Positions 1-7,266 of a stretch of 64,000 nt of DNA are shown here, piece after piece. Both the position numbers and the translations under genes were made by a program. This stretch comes from Prauserella alba (GTDB taxonomy: Bacteria > Actinomycetota > Actinomycetes > Mycobacteriales > Pseudonocardiaceae): the NCBI RefSeq assembly GCF_024171735.1, contig NZ_JAMTCH010000005.1, positions 372,001 through 436,000 on the forward strand, in the 5' to 3' direction. Positions within the stretch are counted from its first letter, which is position 1. Each line of letters starts with the position of its first letter. Under the pieces are notes generated by a model. It saw only the letters and a program-made list of their open reading frames with translations, was not told the DNA's origin and ran no database searches.

Positions 1-143
1 CCGTGCTCGGCCTGGTCCCCGCCGAGACAGACCAGACCACGGTCGTCTCGCTCGAAATGTCCACCGAACAGGCCGGGCAGCTTGCGCAAGTTCCGGCCGA
101 GCGGATCGCCCTGGTCCTGCAGTCGGGCGGGGGTGATCGCTGA
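1..143 (+). CDS. C-terminal end of SAF-domain (CpaB/RcpC-like) pilus assembly protein, partial
   Basis: An open frame enters from the left edge (first full codon at base 3) and stops at TGA 141-143. The 46 visible residues end VVSLEMSTEQAGQL...IALVLQSG, which resembles the SAF-type C-terminal part of Flp pilus periplasmic proteins of the CpaB/RcpC group. The stop overlaps the ATG of the next gene by one base, so translation is probably coupled, and everything downstream to 6.8 kb is a Tad/Flp locus. Family assignment rests on a short stretch plus context; the start lies outside the window. Confidence 0.6.
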   Translation, partial: VLGLVPAETDQTTVVSLEMSTEQAGQLAQVPAERIALVLQSGGGDR

Positions 144-1054
144 TGCTCATCGCCGTGGGCTCGGTCAAAGCCGCACCAGGCGTGACCACCGTGACCACCG
201 CCCTGGCAGCGCTGTGGCCTGAGGCGCAGCACACCCGCCGTCTGGTGGCCGAACTCGATCCCTCCGGTGGGGATCTGGCTGTCCGCTACGGGCTGCCCGC
301 CACGCCGGGCTTGGCCAGCTTCGCCGCCTCCACCCGTCGCACCCGCGAGCCTGCGGCCGTGTGGGACCACACCCACCTTGTCTCGGGAGGCAGCCATGCC
401 CTGCCCGCCCCACCGGCTGCCGCTCAGGCCCACGCGGCGCTGACCATTCTGGCCAGCGGACCGGGCCGTTCACTTCTCCGTGGTGCGGCGGCCAACCCCG
501 GCGTGGTGCTGCTCGCGGACTGCGGACGACTCGACCCCGCCACACCCGCCGAGGCGATCGCTCGCCAGGCCGATGTTCTGCTCCTGGTCAGCGGCACCCG
601 CCCGGACGAACTGGCGCACACCGCCACCCGCCTTGGCGAGCTGGCCGCGTGGACCCCGCGGCCCTGCCTGCTGCTCACCGGCACCGGCCATTCCACCCGG
701 GACGTCGAACGCGCCCTCGGCATCCCCACGATCGGCCGCCTGCCCCACGACCCGACCGGCGCCGCTGCCCTCACCAGGATCACGTCACCTGCGCAGCGTC
801 GCCGTGGCCTGGCTCGCCGCATCGCCGCGCTCGCCCGCGCCCTCGCCGCCCCGAGCGCTACGCCACGACCGACACCAGCTGGCGGCCCGCCTGCGGCCGT
901 GCCCGGAGTGCCGCCGCAACAGGTCCGCACTGCTGGCGCGAGCCTGCCCGGCCCGCCCTCGCCCTCAGCGCCGGCGTCGCCGCCATCGGCGGGAGAGCCG
1001 GCCCGTCGCGACGACCAGCACTCCACGTCGGCCCGAAAGGAGCCCCTGTCATGA
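143..1054 (+). CDS. TadZ/CpaE-like ParA/MinD-family protein
   Basis: A 303-residue protein beginning MLIAVGSVKAAPGVTTVTTA, where a ParA/MinD deviant Walker A is expected. Here it reads KAAPGVTT: the signature lysine K13-type position is kept but the invariant P-loop lysine before T is replaced by valine. LLADCGRLDP (about residues 125-134) fits switch II/Walker B, and VLLLVSGTRPDEL follows as in CpaE-type proteins. The last 75 residues are Pro/Ala/Ser-rich and disordered. In Tad loci this protein places the pilus machine at the pole or membrane and works with the TadA ATPase. It overlaps the cpaF start by ATGA. Weak ATP hydrolysis is an inference from the altered motif. Confidence 0.75.
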   Translation: MLIAVGSVKAAPGVTTVTTALAALWPEAQHTRRLVAELDPSGGDLAVRYGLPATPGLASFAASTRRTREPAAVWDHTHLVSGGSHALPAPPAAAQAHAALTILASGPGRSLLRGAAANPGVVLLADCGRLDPATPAEAIARQADVLLLVSGTRPDELAHTATRLGELAAWTPRPCLLLTGTGHSTRDVERALGIPTIGRLPHDPTGAAALTRITSPAQRRRGLARRIAALARALAAPSATPRPTPAGGPPAAVPGVPPQQVRTAGASLPGPPSPSAPASPPSAGEPARRDDQHSTSARKEPLS

Positions 1055-2436
1055 CCTCCATCCACCACACCACCGCTGCGCCGGTCGGGGAGCCTGGCGA
1101 GCCGCGTCACCGGTTGCGCGCGCGCCTACGCGAGGCGCTGGCCACCGAGATGCCCGACCGCATCGAGGCCGCTGGCGAGGGCGCCACCGCCAGTGGCGGG
1201 CCGATGCTCCCGAACTCGCGACGCCGCCACATCGGCCGCGAGATCGTCGAAACCGCCCTGGCCTCCCACAGCGAAGCCGAACTACTCGCCGGGCGCGCAC
1301 TGCTCGACTCGGCCACCGAAAGCGCCGTCGTCGAGCAGGTGTTGGACGAGGTGTTCGGACTGGGCCGACTGCAACCACTGCTGGACGACCCATCGGTCGA
1401 GACCATCGTGGTCAACCGCTTCGACCGGGTGATCGTGCACTACGCCGACGGGCGCCGCGCCCCAGCCGCACCCGTGGCCGAGTCCAACGACGAACTCACC
1501 GACCTGATCCGCACACTGGCCGCGCGGGCCTCGTCGGAGGAACGCCGGTTCGACCGCGGCTCGCCAGCACTGAACCTACAACTGCCCGGCGGCGAGCGGC
1601 TGTTCGCAGTGCTGGGTCTGACCGCCAGCGGGGTCACCGCATGCACGATCCGCCGGCACGGCTATCGCACGACCACCCTCGCCCAGCTGCGCCGCGGAGG
1701 CACCCTCGACGGGGAACTGGAACAGTTCTTGCGTGCCCTGGTGCGAGCGCGCAAGAACGTCCTGATCACCGGCGGCACCGGGGCAGGCAAGACCACGCTG
1801 CTGCGTGCCCTGGCCTCCGAGATGGACCCGCTCGAGCGGATCGTCACGATCGAAGACGCCTTCGAACTCGGCTTGGACCTCGACCCGACCCTGCACGCCG
1901 ACGTGACCGCGTTGCAGGCACGCCAGCCCAACGTCGAAGGCGAAGGTGCGATCGATCAGGCCGAGCTCGTGCGCTGGGGACTGCGCATGTCCCCGGACCG
2001 GGTCATCGTCGGCGAGATCCGCGGCGCCGAAGTCATCCCGATGTGCAACGCCATGAGCCAGGGCAACGACGGGTCGATGGCCACGCTGCACGCCTCCAGC
2101 TCGAAGATCGCGTTCACCCGCCTGGCCTCCTACGCCGCGCAAGGCCAGGAACGGCTGTCGCTGGAGGCCACCGCCCTATTGGTGGCCAGCGCCGTGCATT
2201 TCGTGGTGCATCTCGACCGTGCCTGCGACCGCACCACCCGCGTGATCGCCTCCATCCGCGAGGTCGTCGATGCCGAGGCCGGCGCGGTGATCTCCAACGA
2301 AGTCGCCCGCCGCGGTCCCGATCGGCGCGCCGTCCTCCTGCCCGGCGCCCTGCGCACCGACACCCTCGACGACCTCGTCGCCGTCGGCTACACGCCCGAT
2401 CGGTGCACCCGAGCCGGCCAGGAGTGGCGGCCATGA
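1051..2436 (+). CDS. CpaF/TadA-family secretion ATPase
   Basis: A 461-residue type II/IV secretion ATPase of the TadA/CpaF branch, the cytoplasmic motor that drives Flp-pilus assembly. Visible motifs are Walker A GGTGAGKTT (residues 241-249), the acidic IEDAFELGL stretch (268-276), Walker B RVIVGEIRG (317-325) and the His-box MATLHA (343-348). The N-terminal 100 residues contain the usual helical all-alpha domain. I chose ATG 1051, which overlaps the TGA of the preceding gene (ATGA) and follows GAAAGGAG at 1034-1041; the frame is open further upstream but that is shadow. The next gene, tadB, overlaps the stop by four bases. Confidence 0.92.
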   Translation: MTSIHHTTAAPVGEPGEPRHRLRARLREALATEMPDRIEAAGEGATASGGPMLPNSRRRHIGREIVETALASHSEAELLAGRALLDSATESAVVEQVLDEVFGLGRLQPLLDDPSVETIVVNRFDRVIVHYADGRRAPAAPVAESNDELTDLIRTLAARASSEERRFDRGSPALNLQLPGGERLFAVLGLTASGVTACTIRRHGYRTTTLAQLRRGGTLDGELEQFLRALVRARKNVLITGGTGAGKTTLLRALASEMDPLERIVTIEDAFELGLDLDPTLHADVTALQARQPNVEGEGAIDQAELVRWGLRMSPDRVIVGEIRGAEVIPMCNAMSQGNDGSMATLHASSSKIAFTRLASYAAQGQERLSLEATALLVASAVHFVVHLDRACDRTTRVIASIREVVDAEAGAVISNEVARRGPDRRAVLLPGALRTDTLDDLVAVGYTPDRCTRAGQEWRP

Positions 2437-3335
2437 CCACCGCGGCGAGCATCCTCATCGTCGCCGGGGCGGGCCTGGGTGTGGCCGGCGGCATCGGACT
2501 GATCATCACCGCACTGCGCCCCACGACGGCGATCCGACCGCGCCACGACGGGGGATGGGTGCGTCGAGTGCGCGCTGCGGCGGGGCGGCCGGGCGCGGGG
2601 ATACGCGTGGCCCTGGTCGCCGCGATCGGCGTCCTCTCCGCGGTCGGGACGGGATGGATCATCGGCGGTGTATTGGCCGCGGCTGCGGTGTGGTTCCTGC
2701 CCCGCTTGCTCGGCCCCGATCGCGCTCACGCCCGCCGGCTTGCTCGCATCGAGGCGATCGCCGCGTGGGCAGAGATGCTGCGCGATGTGCTCTCGGCAGC
2801 CGCCGGCCTCGAACAGGCCATCCTCGCCACTGCCCCGATCGCCCCGCAGGCGATCCGTCCCGAGATCACTGCCCTGGCCGCGCGACTGGAAAGCGGGGTT
2901 CGCCTCGCGCCGGCCCTGCGGCGCCTCGCGCGTGAACTCGACGACCCGACCGCGGACCTGGTGCTGGCCGCGCTGGTGCTGGCCGCCGAGCACCAGGCAC
3001 GGCACTTGACCGAACTGCTCGGCTCGCTGGCCACCACTGCACGCGAGCAGGCGGCAATGCGGATGCGCGTGGAGACCGGGCGCGCCCGCACCCGAACCTC
3101 GGTACGGGTCATCGTGGCCACCACCGGCGCGTTCGCTGCCGGCGTCGTGGTGTTCAACCGCGCCTACCTCGACGTCTACAACACCCCGGCCGGACAACTT
3201 GTACTCGCCGTGATCGGTGCGAGCTTCGCTGCGGGCTTTGCCTGGCTGGCCCGCATCGCCGGCGGCCGGCCCACGCCACGCCTGATCGACCTGGACCCGC
3301 CCACCACCGCCGTGGCCGGAGGTGAGCGGCCGTGA
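2433..3335 (+). CDS. TadB-like pilus platform membrane protein
   Basis: A 300-residue type II secretion F-domain protein. Two hydrophobic segments open the protein (about residues 5-28 and 50-85), the central cytoplasmic domain carries RLARIEAIAAWAEMLRDVLSAAAGLEQAI, and two more membrane helices close it (about 232-252 and 260-282). This is the TadB arrangement; TadB pairs with TadC to form the inner-membrane platform on which CpaF acts. It overlaps cpaF by four bases and tadC by four bases, so the three are one translational unit. The start is ATG 2433; the long open frame upstream in the same phase lies within cpaF and is shadow. Confidence 0.88.
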   Translation: MTTAASILIVAGAGLGVAGGIGLIITALRPTTAIRPRHDGGWVRRVRAAAGRPGAGIRVALVAAIGVLSAVGTGWIIGGVLAAAAVWFLPRLLGPDRAHARRLARIEAIAAWAEMLRDVLSAAAGLEQAILATAPIAPQAIRPEITALAARLESGVRLAPALRRLARELDDPTADLVLAALVLAAEHQARHLTELLGSLATTAREQAAMRMRVETGRARTRTSVRVIVATTGAFAAGVVVFNRAYLDVYNTPAGQLVLAVIGASFAAGFAWLARIAGGRPTPRLIDLDPPTTAVAGGERP

Positions 3336-4225
3336 TGCCGGCGCTGGTGTTCGGGGGCGGCACCGGGCTGGGCCTGTGGCTGCTGCTGGTGTGGGCCGCC
3401 CCAGCCCGCCCGCGCCTGAGCGACCAATGGGCACCGCTGGCACGCACCGACAGCGCCCCAACGCTGACCGACGCGGCCGAAGCCCCATGGGTCACGCGTT
3501 GGGGCCGCCGCGTCACGCCCGCACTGCGCCGGTTCGGACTCCCCGGGGCGGGCATCGCCGCCGACCTGCGCATCACCGGCCGCGGCCCCGCGACTCACCT
3601 GGCCACCCAGGTACTGCTGGCCGCGGCAGCGTTGCTCACACCCGCGCTGGCCGCCGTGTTGCTGGCCCTTACCGGCGCGCCAATCGCCGTCGAGGTCCCG
3701 GTACTGGCCGGTCTCGCCGGCGCCGCTGTCGGCTTCCTCGTACCCGATCTGCACGTGCGTGGCCGGGCCAGACGGCTGCGCCGCGAGTTCCGGGACGCCC
3801 TGTCGGCATACCTGGACCTGGTGTGGATCACTCTGGCCGGCGGAGCCGGCATCGAAGCCGCCCTCGCCGATGCTGCCGACGTCGGTACCGGACCCGCCTT
3901 CACCGCGATCCGCCGATCCCTCGGCGCCGCGCACCTGACTCGTACGACCCCGTGGGAGAGCCTGCGCCGCCTCGGCGAGGAACTCGAGATCACCGAACTG
4001 TCCGAACTCGCCGCTGCCATCTCCCTGGCCGGTACCGAAGGCGCCCGCGTACGTACCTCACTGGCGGCCAAGGCTCGCGCCCTCCGCACCCACCAGATCA
4101 CCGACGCCGAGCGCGAGGCTCAAGCCGCCACCGAACGCATGGCCCTGCCGGTGACGCTGTTGTTCGTCGGATTCCTCGGGTTCATCGCCTACCCGGCCGT
4201 CCTGAGCGTCCTCAATGGACTTTGA
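3332..4225 (+). CDS. TadC-like pilus platform membrane protein
   Basis: A 297-residue F-domain protein starting ATG 3332 inside the tadB stop. A hydrophobic N-terminal helix is followed by a paired membrane region (about residues 85-135), the cytoplasmic F-domain with DALSAYLDLVWITLAGGAGIEAAL, and a final helix (VTLLFVGFLGFIAYPAVLSVL) at the C-terminus. Together with the product of the preceding gene it would form the TadB/TadC platform. After the stop there are 56 bases to the next start, the first real gap in the operon, which suits a separately translated, abundant pilin-type product. Confidence 0.87.
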   Translation: MMPALVFGGGTGLGLWLLLVWAAPARPRLSDQWAPLARTDSAPTLTDAAEAPWVTRWGRRVTPALRRFGLPGAGIAADLRITGRGPATHLATQVLLAAAALLTPALAAVLLALTGAPIAVEVPVLAGLAGAAVGFLVPDLHVRGRARRLRREFRDALSAYLDLVWITLAGGAGIEAALADAADVGTGPAFTAIRRSLGAAHLTRTTPWESLRRLGEELEITELSELAAAISLAGTEGARVRTSLAAKARALRTHQITDAEREAQAATERMALPVTLLFVGFLGFIAYPAVLSVLNGL

Positions 4226-4281
4226 AGCTGCATACCCGGATTCGCGAATCCGTCGACATGTCAAGGAAGGAAGGTCACATC

Positions 4282-4479
4282 ATGAAAAGCCAGATCCGCG
4301 TCGTGTGGGCCCTGATGTGGAGCCGCGCGGCGGTGCTGCGCAGCGATCCCGAGCGTGGGGAGATCACGACCACGGTGATCGTGACCGCCCTGATGGCCAT
4401 CGCGGCGATCGCCATCATCGGCATCATCGTGGCCAAACTGACCCAGAAGGCCAACTCGATCGACCTCGGACTCGGCTGA
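4282..4479 (+). CDS. Flp-pilin-like small membrane peptide
   Basis: A 65-residue peptide with one long hydrophobic helix (TTTVIVTALMAIAAIAIIGI, about residues 31-50) preceded by a short basic region and RGE. Size, position after tadC and hydrophobic layout fit a Flp/TadF-type pilin or pseudopilin. The usual prepilin cleavage pattern G/xxxxE is not clear: here glutamate directly follows glycine. I chose ATG 4282 because an AGGAAGGAAGG purine run ends 8 bases before it; an in-frame ATG at 4258 lacks such a site. This gene lies in the first operon gap and is probably translated at a high rate. Confidence 0.7.
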   Translation: MKSQIRVVWALMWSRAAVLRSDPERGEITTTVIVTALMAIAAIAIIGIIVAKLTQKANSIDLGLG

Positions 4480-4480
4480 C

Positions 4481-4945
4481 ATGGCCGCCGCAGGCCGACA
4501 CCGAACACGCGCCTCCGGGCCGGTGATGCAGGTGCGCGCGGCGGCGCGCGGTGACCGGGGCGAGGTCACTGTCGAGCTGGTGCTCGCGACACCGCTGTTG
4601 CTGCTGACGCTCCTGCTGATCATCCAGTTTGCCCTGTGGTCGCACGCCACCCACGTCGCCCAAGCCGCAGCGTCCCAAGCCCTGGCCGCCGCCCGCACCC
4701 ACCGCGGGACCATCGCCGCCGGACAGGACGCCGGCAGCCACGTGCTCAGCGACCTGGCCCCGGGACCTCTGCGCGAGGCCGAGCTGACGGTATCCCGCGG
4801 TCCGCGCGGGGCGTCGGCGCGCGTGAGCGGCCACGCCACCCCGGTCCTGCCCGGCCTGCGCCTGGCCGTCACGGCGGAGGCATCCGGCCCGCGGGAGAGG
4901 TTCGTGCCCGACACCTCCACGGCGAAACCGTGGTCAGGGCGGTGA
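4481..4945 (+). CDS. TadE-like pseudopilin
   Basis: A 154-residue protein whose residues 27-47 read RGEVTVELVLATPLLLLTLL, the classic TadE/TadG N-terminal motif (short basic leader, E, long hydrophobic helix). TadE-type pseudopilins are processed and inserted in the membrane during Flp-pilus assembly. It begins one base after the stop of the small pilin-like gene. The remainder is a predicted extracytoplasmic domain without recognisable motifs. A second, related TadE-like gene follows at 5869. Confidence 0.82.
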   Translation: MAAAGRHRTRASGPVMQVRAAARGDRGEVTVELVLATPLLLLTLLLIIQFALWSHATHVAQAAASQALAAARTHRGTIAAGQDAGSHVLSDLAPGPLREAELTVSRGPRGASARVSGHATPVLPGLRLAVTAEASGPRERFVPDTSTAKPWSGR

Positions 4946-4972
4946 ATCCGTGCCATGCCCCAGGAGACTCTG

Positions 4973-5872
4973 ATGCACAGCACCGACGCCACCCCTACGC
5001 CCAGTCCGGTGCAGACGGCCCGGTTCGCCGATGGCCCCGACTGCGTGCTGATCAATCCCGACCTCACTCCGCGGGACTGGCGCGCCGCGCGCCTACGTGC
5101 GGCGCTGCACCCAGCCACTGTGCTGTGTGGACTCGCCGGTGTTGCGCTGGCTGCGGTGGCGATCCTGGCGGGCGCCGGGACCGGGTTCGTCGGCGCCTCC
5201 GCCTGCGCCGCCGGGATTTTGATGGCCGTGACGGCCGTGCTGGTCGGTCGCCGCCGCGCCTGCCGCCCCCTGATCCACGTCGCGGCCACTGCTGAAGGCC
5301 GTGCGGCCGGGATGTTCCTGCGCAGTCGCGCGCTCACCAGCGACAAGGCACAGCAGCGCACCGTGCGAAGCCTCATGCAGGCGGTCGCTGAGGTGCACAC
5401 CAGCCCGGCACGCCCCTGGCTCGACCCGGCCATGCCCGTCCAGCTGCATCGCGTGGCATGGCACGTCCTCACGTTCCAGCACCGCACGGCCCCCGCCCGT
5501 GCCCTGCTGGACGAACTCGCCGGCCTCCACGAACAGGAGCCGGCCGAGATTGCCGCCGCCCGCCGGGCGGTGACTGCCGCCGACGCCGCCCTCGACGACG
5601 TCTCCTGCCACGCCCACGACTGCGCGAGCCTGCTGCGGGCATGGGAGGCCAAGCTACGCCACGCGGACCTCGCCACACGCGCCGCAGCCACCACGGACAC
5701 GCTGCCGCGCACCGAGGAGCTCGCACTCGCCTGTTCGGCGGCCGCGGAGCTGCCACCGGCGGTGTTCGCCTCGATCACTGCCGCCCGCGATCTCACCAGC
5801 GCCGGCGCATTCGTCTGGGAACACCCACCTCACACCTGGCCCTCCAGCAGTACTCGGGGAGGACTCTCATGA
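4973..5872 (+). CDS. Hypothetical membrane protein of the Tad locus
   Basis: A 299-residue protein I do not recognise. Two hydrophobic segments (about residues 47-68 and 74-92) are followed by a soluble, helix-rich, alanine- and histidine-containing region with a cluster of cysteines and histidines ([11 protein letters not shown] near residue 217). An in-frame ATG exists at 4955, but CCAGGAG at 4961-4967 stands 5 bases before ATG 4973, so I start there. Its stop overlaps the next TadE-like gene (ATGA), so it is part of the operon; its role in pilus assembly is unknown. Confidence 0.6.
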   Translation: MHSTDATPTPSPVQTARFADGPDCVLINPDLTPRDWRAARLRAALHPATVLCGLAGVALAAVAILAGAGTGFVGASACAAGILMAVTAVLVGRRRACRPLIHVAATAEGRAAGMFLRSRALTSDKAQQRTVRSLMQAVAEVHTSPARPWLDPAMPVQLHRVAWHVLTFQHRTAPARALLDELAGLHEQEPAEIAAARRAVTAADAALDDVSCHAHDCASLLRAWEAKLRHADLATRAAATTDTLPRTEELALACSAAAELPPAVFASITAARDLTSAGAFVWEHPPHTWPSSSTRGGLS

Positions 5873-6342
5873 CTCCCGTCATCACCCGGTCCAGGCGCCG
5901 TGTCCGGTGGCGTGCCTGGTGGGCCGCCGAGCGCGGATCGGCCACCACCGAAGCCGTACTGATCGCACCTCTCCTGGTGCTGCTCCTGGTGTTTGTCGCC
6001 GTGCTCGTGCATCGCGGAGTCGAGGCACGTCTGCGCATCGACGACGTAGCCCACCAGGCCGCCCGCGCCGCTACCTTGCACCGCACCACTCCCGCCGCCG
6101 CCACCGCAGCCAGCAAGACCGCCACGGCCGCGCTGGCTCGCGCCGGACTCGTGTGCCGCGACCCCAGCACGCGTCTGTCCGGCCGGCCGGCTCCGGGCCG
6201 GACGGTCACCGTGCGCGTGAGCTGCACCGTGGACCTCGGGCAAGCGCTCCTGCTCGGCACGCCGGGCGAGCGGACGTTGTCCTCCACCGCTTCCGAGGTC
6301 GTCGACGTGCACCGCTCCCAACCGTCCGGGGCCCGGCCATGA
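5869..6342 (+). CDS. TadE-like pseudopilin (second copy)
   Basis: A 157-residue protein with a basic leader ([12 protein letters not shown]), then [22 protein letters not shown], a TadE-type motif with the conserved glutamate in front of the hydrophobic helix. Two cysteines (in VCRDPS and SCTVDL) could form a disulfide outside the membrane. It overlaps the preceding gene (ATGA) and the following gene (ATGA). It is a paralogue in layout, not in detail, of the product at 4481-4945. Confidence 0.8.
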   Translation: MTPVITRSRRRVRWRAWWAAERGSATTEAVLIAPLLVLLLVFVAVLVHRGVEARLRIDDVAHQAARAATLHRTTPAAATAASKTATAALARAGLVCRDPSTRLSGRPAPGRTVTVRVSCTVDLGQALLLGTPGERTLSSTASEVVDVHRSQPSGARP

Positions 6343-6788
6343 GTGCGGCCGAGCCCCGCGACGGGTGGCCGGGGTGGTGGCGCGAGGAGGCGGGTCAAGT
6401 CACCGCCTTCGTCCTCGCCGCCTGCGTCGGGCTGCTCGCCCTGATCGGGTTGAGCCTGGATGGCGGACTCGCGCTGGCGGCCACCGTCCGCGCGAACGGG
6501 CACGCCGAGTCCGCCGCCCGCGCCGGAGCGCAAGCCCTCGACCTGGCCACCTACCGCGCGACCGGCGAGGTGCAGATCGACCCGGCCCATGCGCGGCTGC
6601 TGGCCCGGCGCTACCTGGCCAGCGTCGGCGCCACCGGCACCGTCACCACCAGCGGGCGAATCGTCACCGTGGCCGTGTCGGCCACCTACCACCCGCAACT
6701 GCTGTCGCTGGTCGGCATCGATGACATCCACACCCGCGCGGACGCCTCGGCCCAGCCCCACCGAGGAGTCCGCGGCATCGAATCCTGA
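6339..6788 (+). CDS. TadG-like pilus-associated protein
   Basis: A 149-residue protein starting ATG 6339 in overlap with the previous stop. Residues 14-45 ([20 protein letters not shown]...GLSLDGG) match the N-terminal segment of actinobacterial TadG-like proteins (putative Flp pilus-assembly TadE/G-like): an E/Q pair, a helix, and LDGG. The rest is a short extracytoplasmic domain. It closes the tight part of the operon; 37 bases separate it from the AT-hook protein. Confidence 0.75.
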   Translation: MSAAEPRDGWPGWWREEAGQVTAFVLAACVGLLALIGLSLDGGLALAATVRANGHAESAARAGAQALDLATYRATGEVQIDPAHARLLARRYLASVGATGTVTTSGRIVTVAVSATYHPQLLSLVGIDDIHTRADASAQPHRGVRGIES

Positions 6789-6825
6789 GAACCCCCGCGC
6801 GACCGATGTGAGGAAGGAGCACCTG

Positions 6826-7266
6826 ATGGTGAATTCACACGACGAGATCGCTCGCCGACTCGACGAAGTGGATGCCGCCCGCACGGCCCGCCGCGCCGAG
6901 GCGGCCACCACGATCGGCGAGCTGGCGCGGCGGCACAGCACGGTGTCCGGTCAGCTGGCCGACCTGGAGCGCGAACTGTCCACCGCGGTCGCCAGTGCCG
7001 CCGACGTCATCGACATCGCCGAGCTGGCCCAGGTCATCGACGTCCCGGCCGCAGACCTGACGCGGTGGAAAGAAAAGGCCGCCAAACCACGCGGACGGCC
7101 CCGCAAACGTCCCGCCACCGAGAACGCCCGCGCTCGCCGCTCGCGGCCACGCCCTTCCCACACCGAAGCCGCATCCACACCACAGACCGCCGCACTGGAC
7201 AGCCCCGACAGCGGTGGCAGTGACGACATGTCCGCGGCATCCCCACCCGCTGCGAGCACCGGATGA
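6826..7266 (+). CDS. Small coiled-coil protein with AT-hook-like tail
   Basis: A 146-residue soluble protein. Residues 1-60 are charged and helical (probable coiled coil), 60-82 look like a short helix-turn-helix-like stretch (IDIAELAQVIDVPAADLTRW), and residues 87-96 read KPRGRPRKRP, an AT-hook-like minor-groove-binding core (RGRPR at 89-93). The tail is disordered. ATG 6826 follows AGGAAGGAGC with 6 bases spacing. The stop overlaps the next gene. DNA binding is inferred from the AT-hook; its targets are unknown, but a regulator of this locus is plausible. Confidence 0.6.
   Translation: MVNSHDEIARRLDEVDAARTARRAEAATTIGELARRHSTVSGQLADLERELSTAVASAADVIDIAELAQVIDVPAADLTRWKEKAAKPRGRPRKRPATENARARRSRPRPSHTEAASTPQTAALDSPDSGGSDDMSAASPPAASTG

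Noticed and set aside
2555-3009. Arginine/cysteine-rich frames inside the Tad genes
   Set aside because: They are shadows of tadB in other phases, as expected in very GC-rich DNA.
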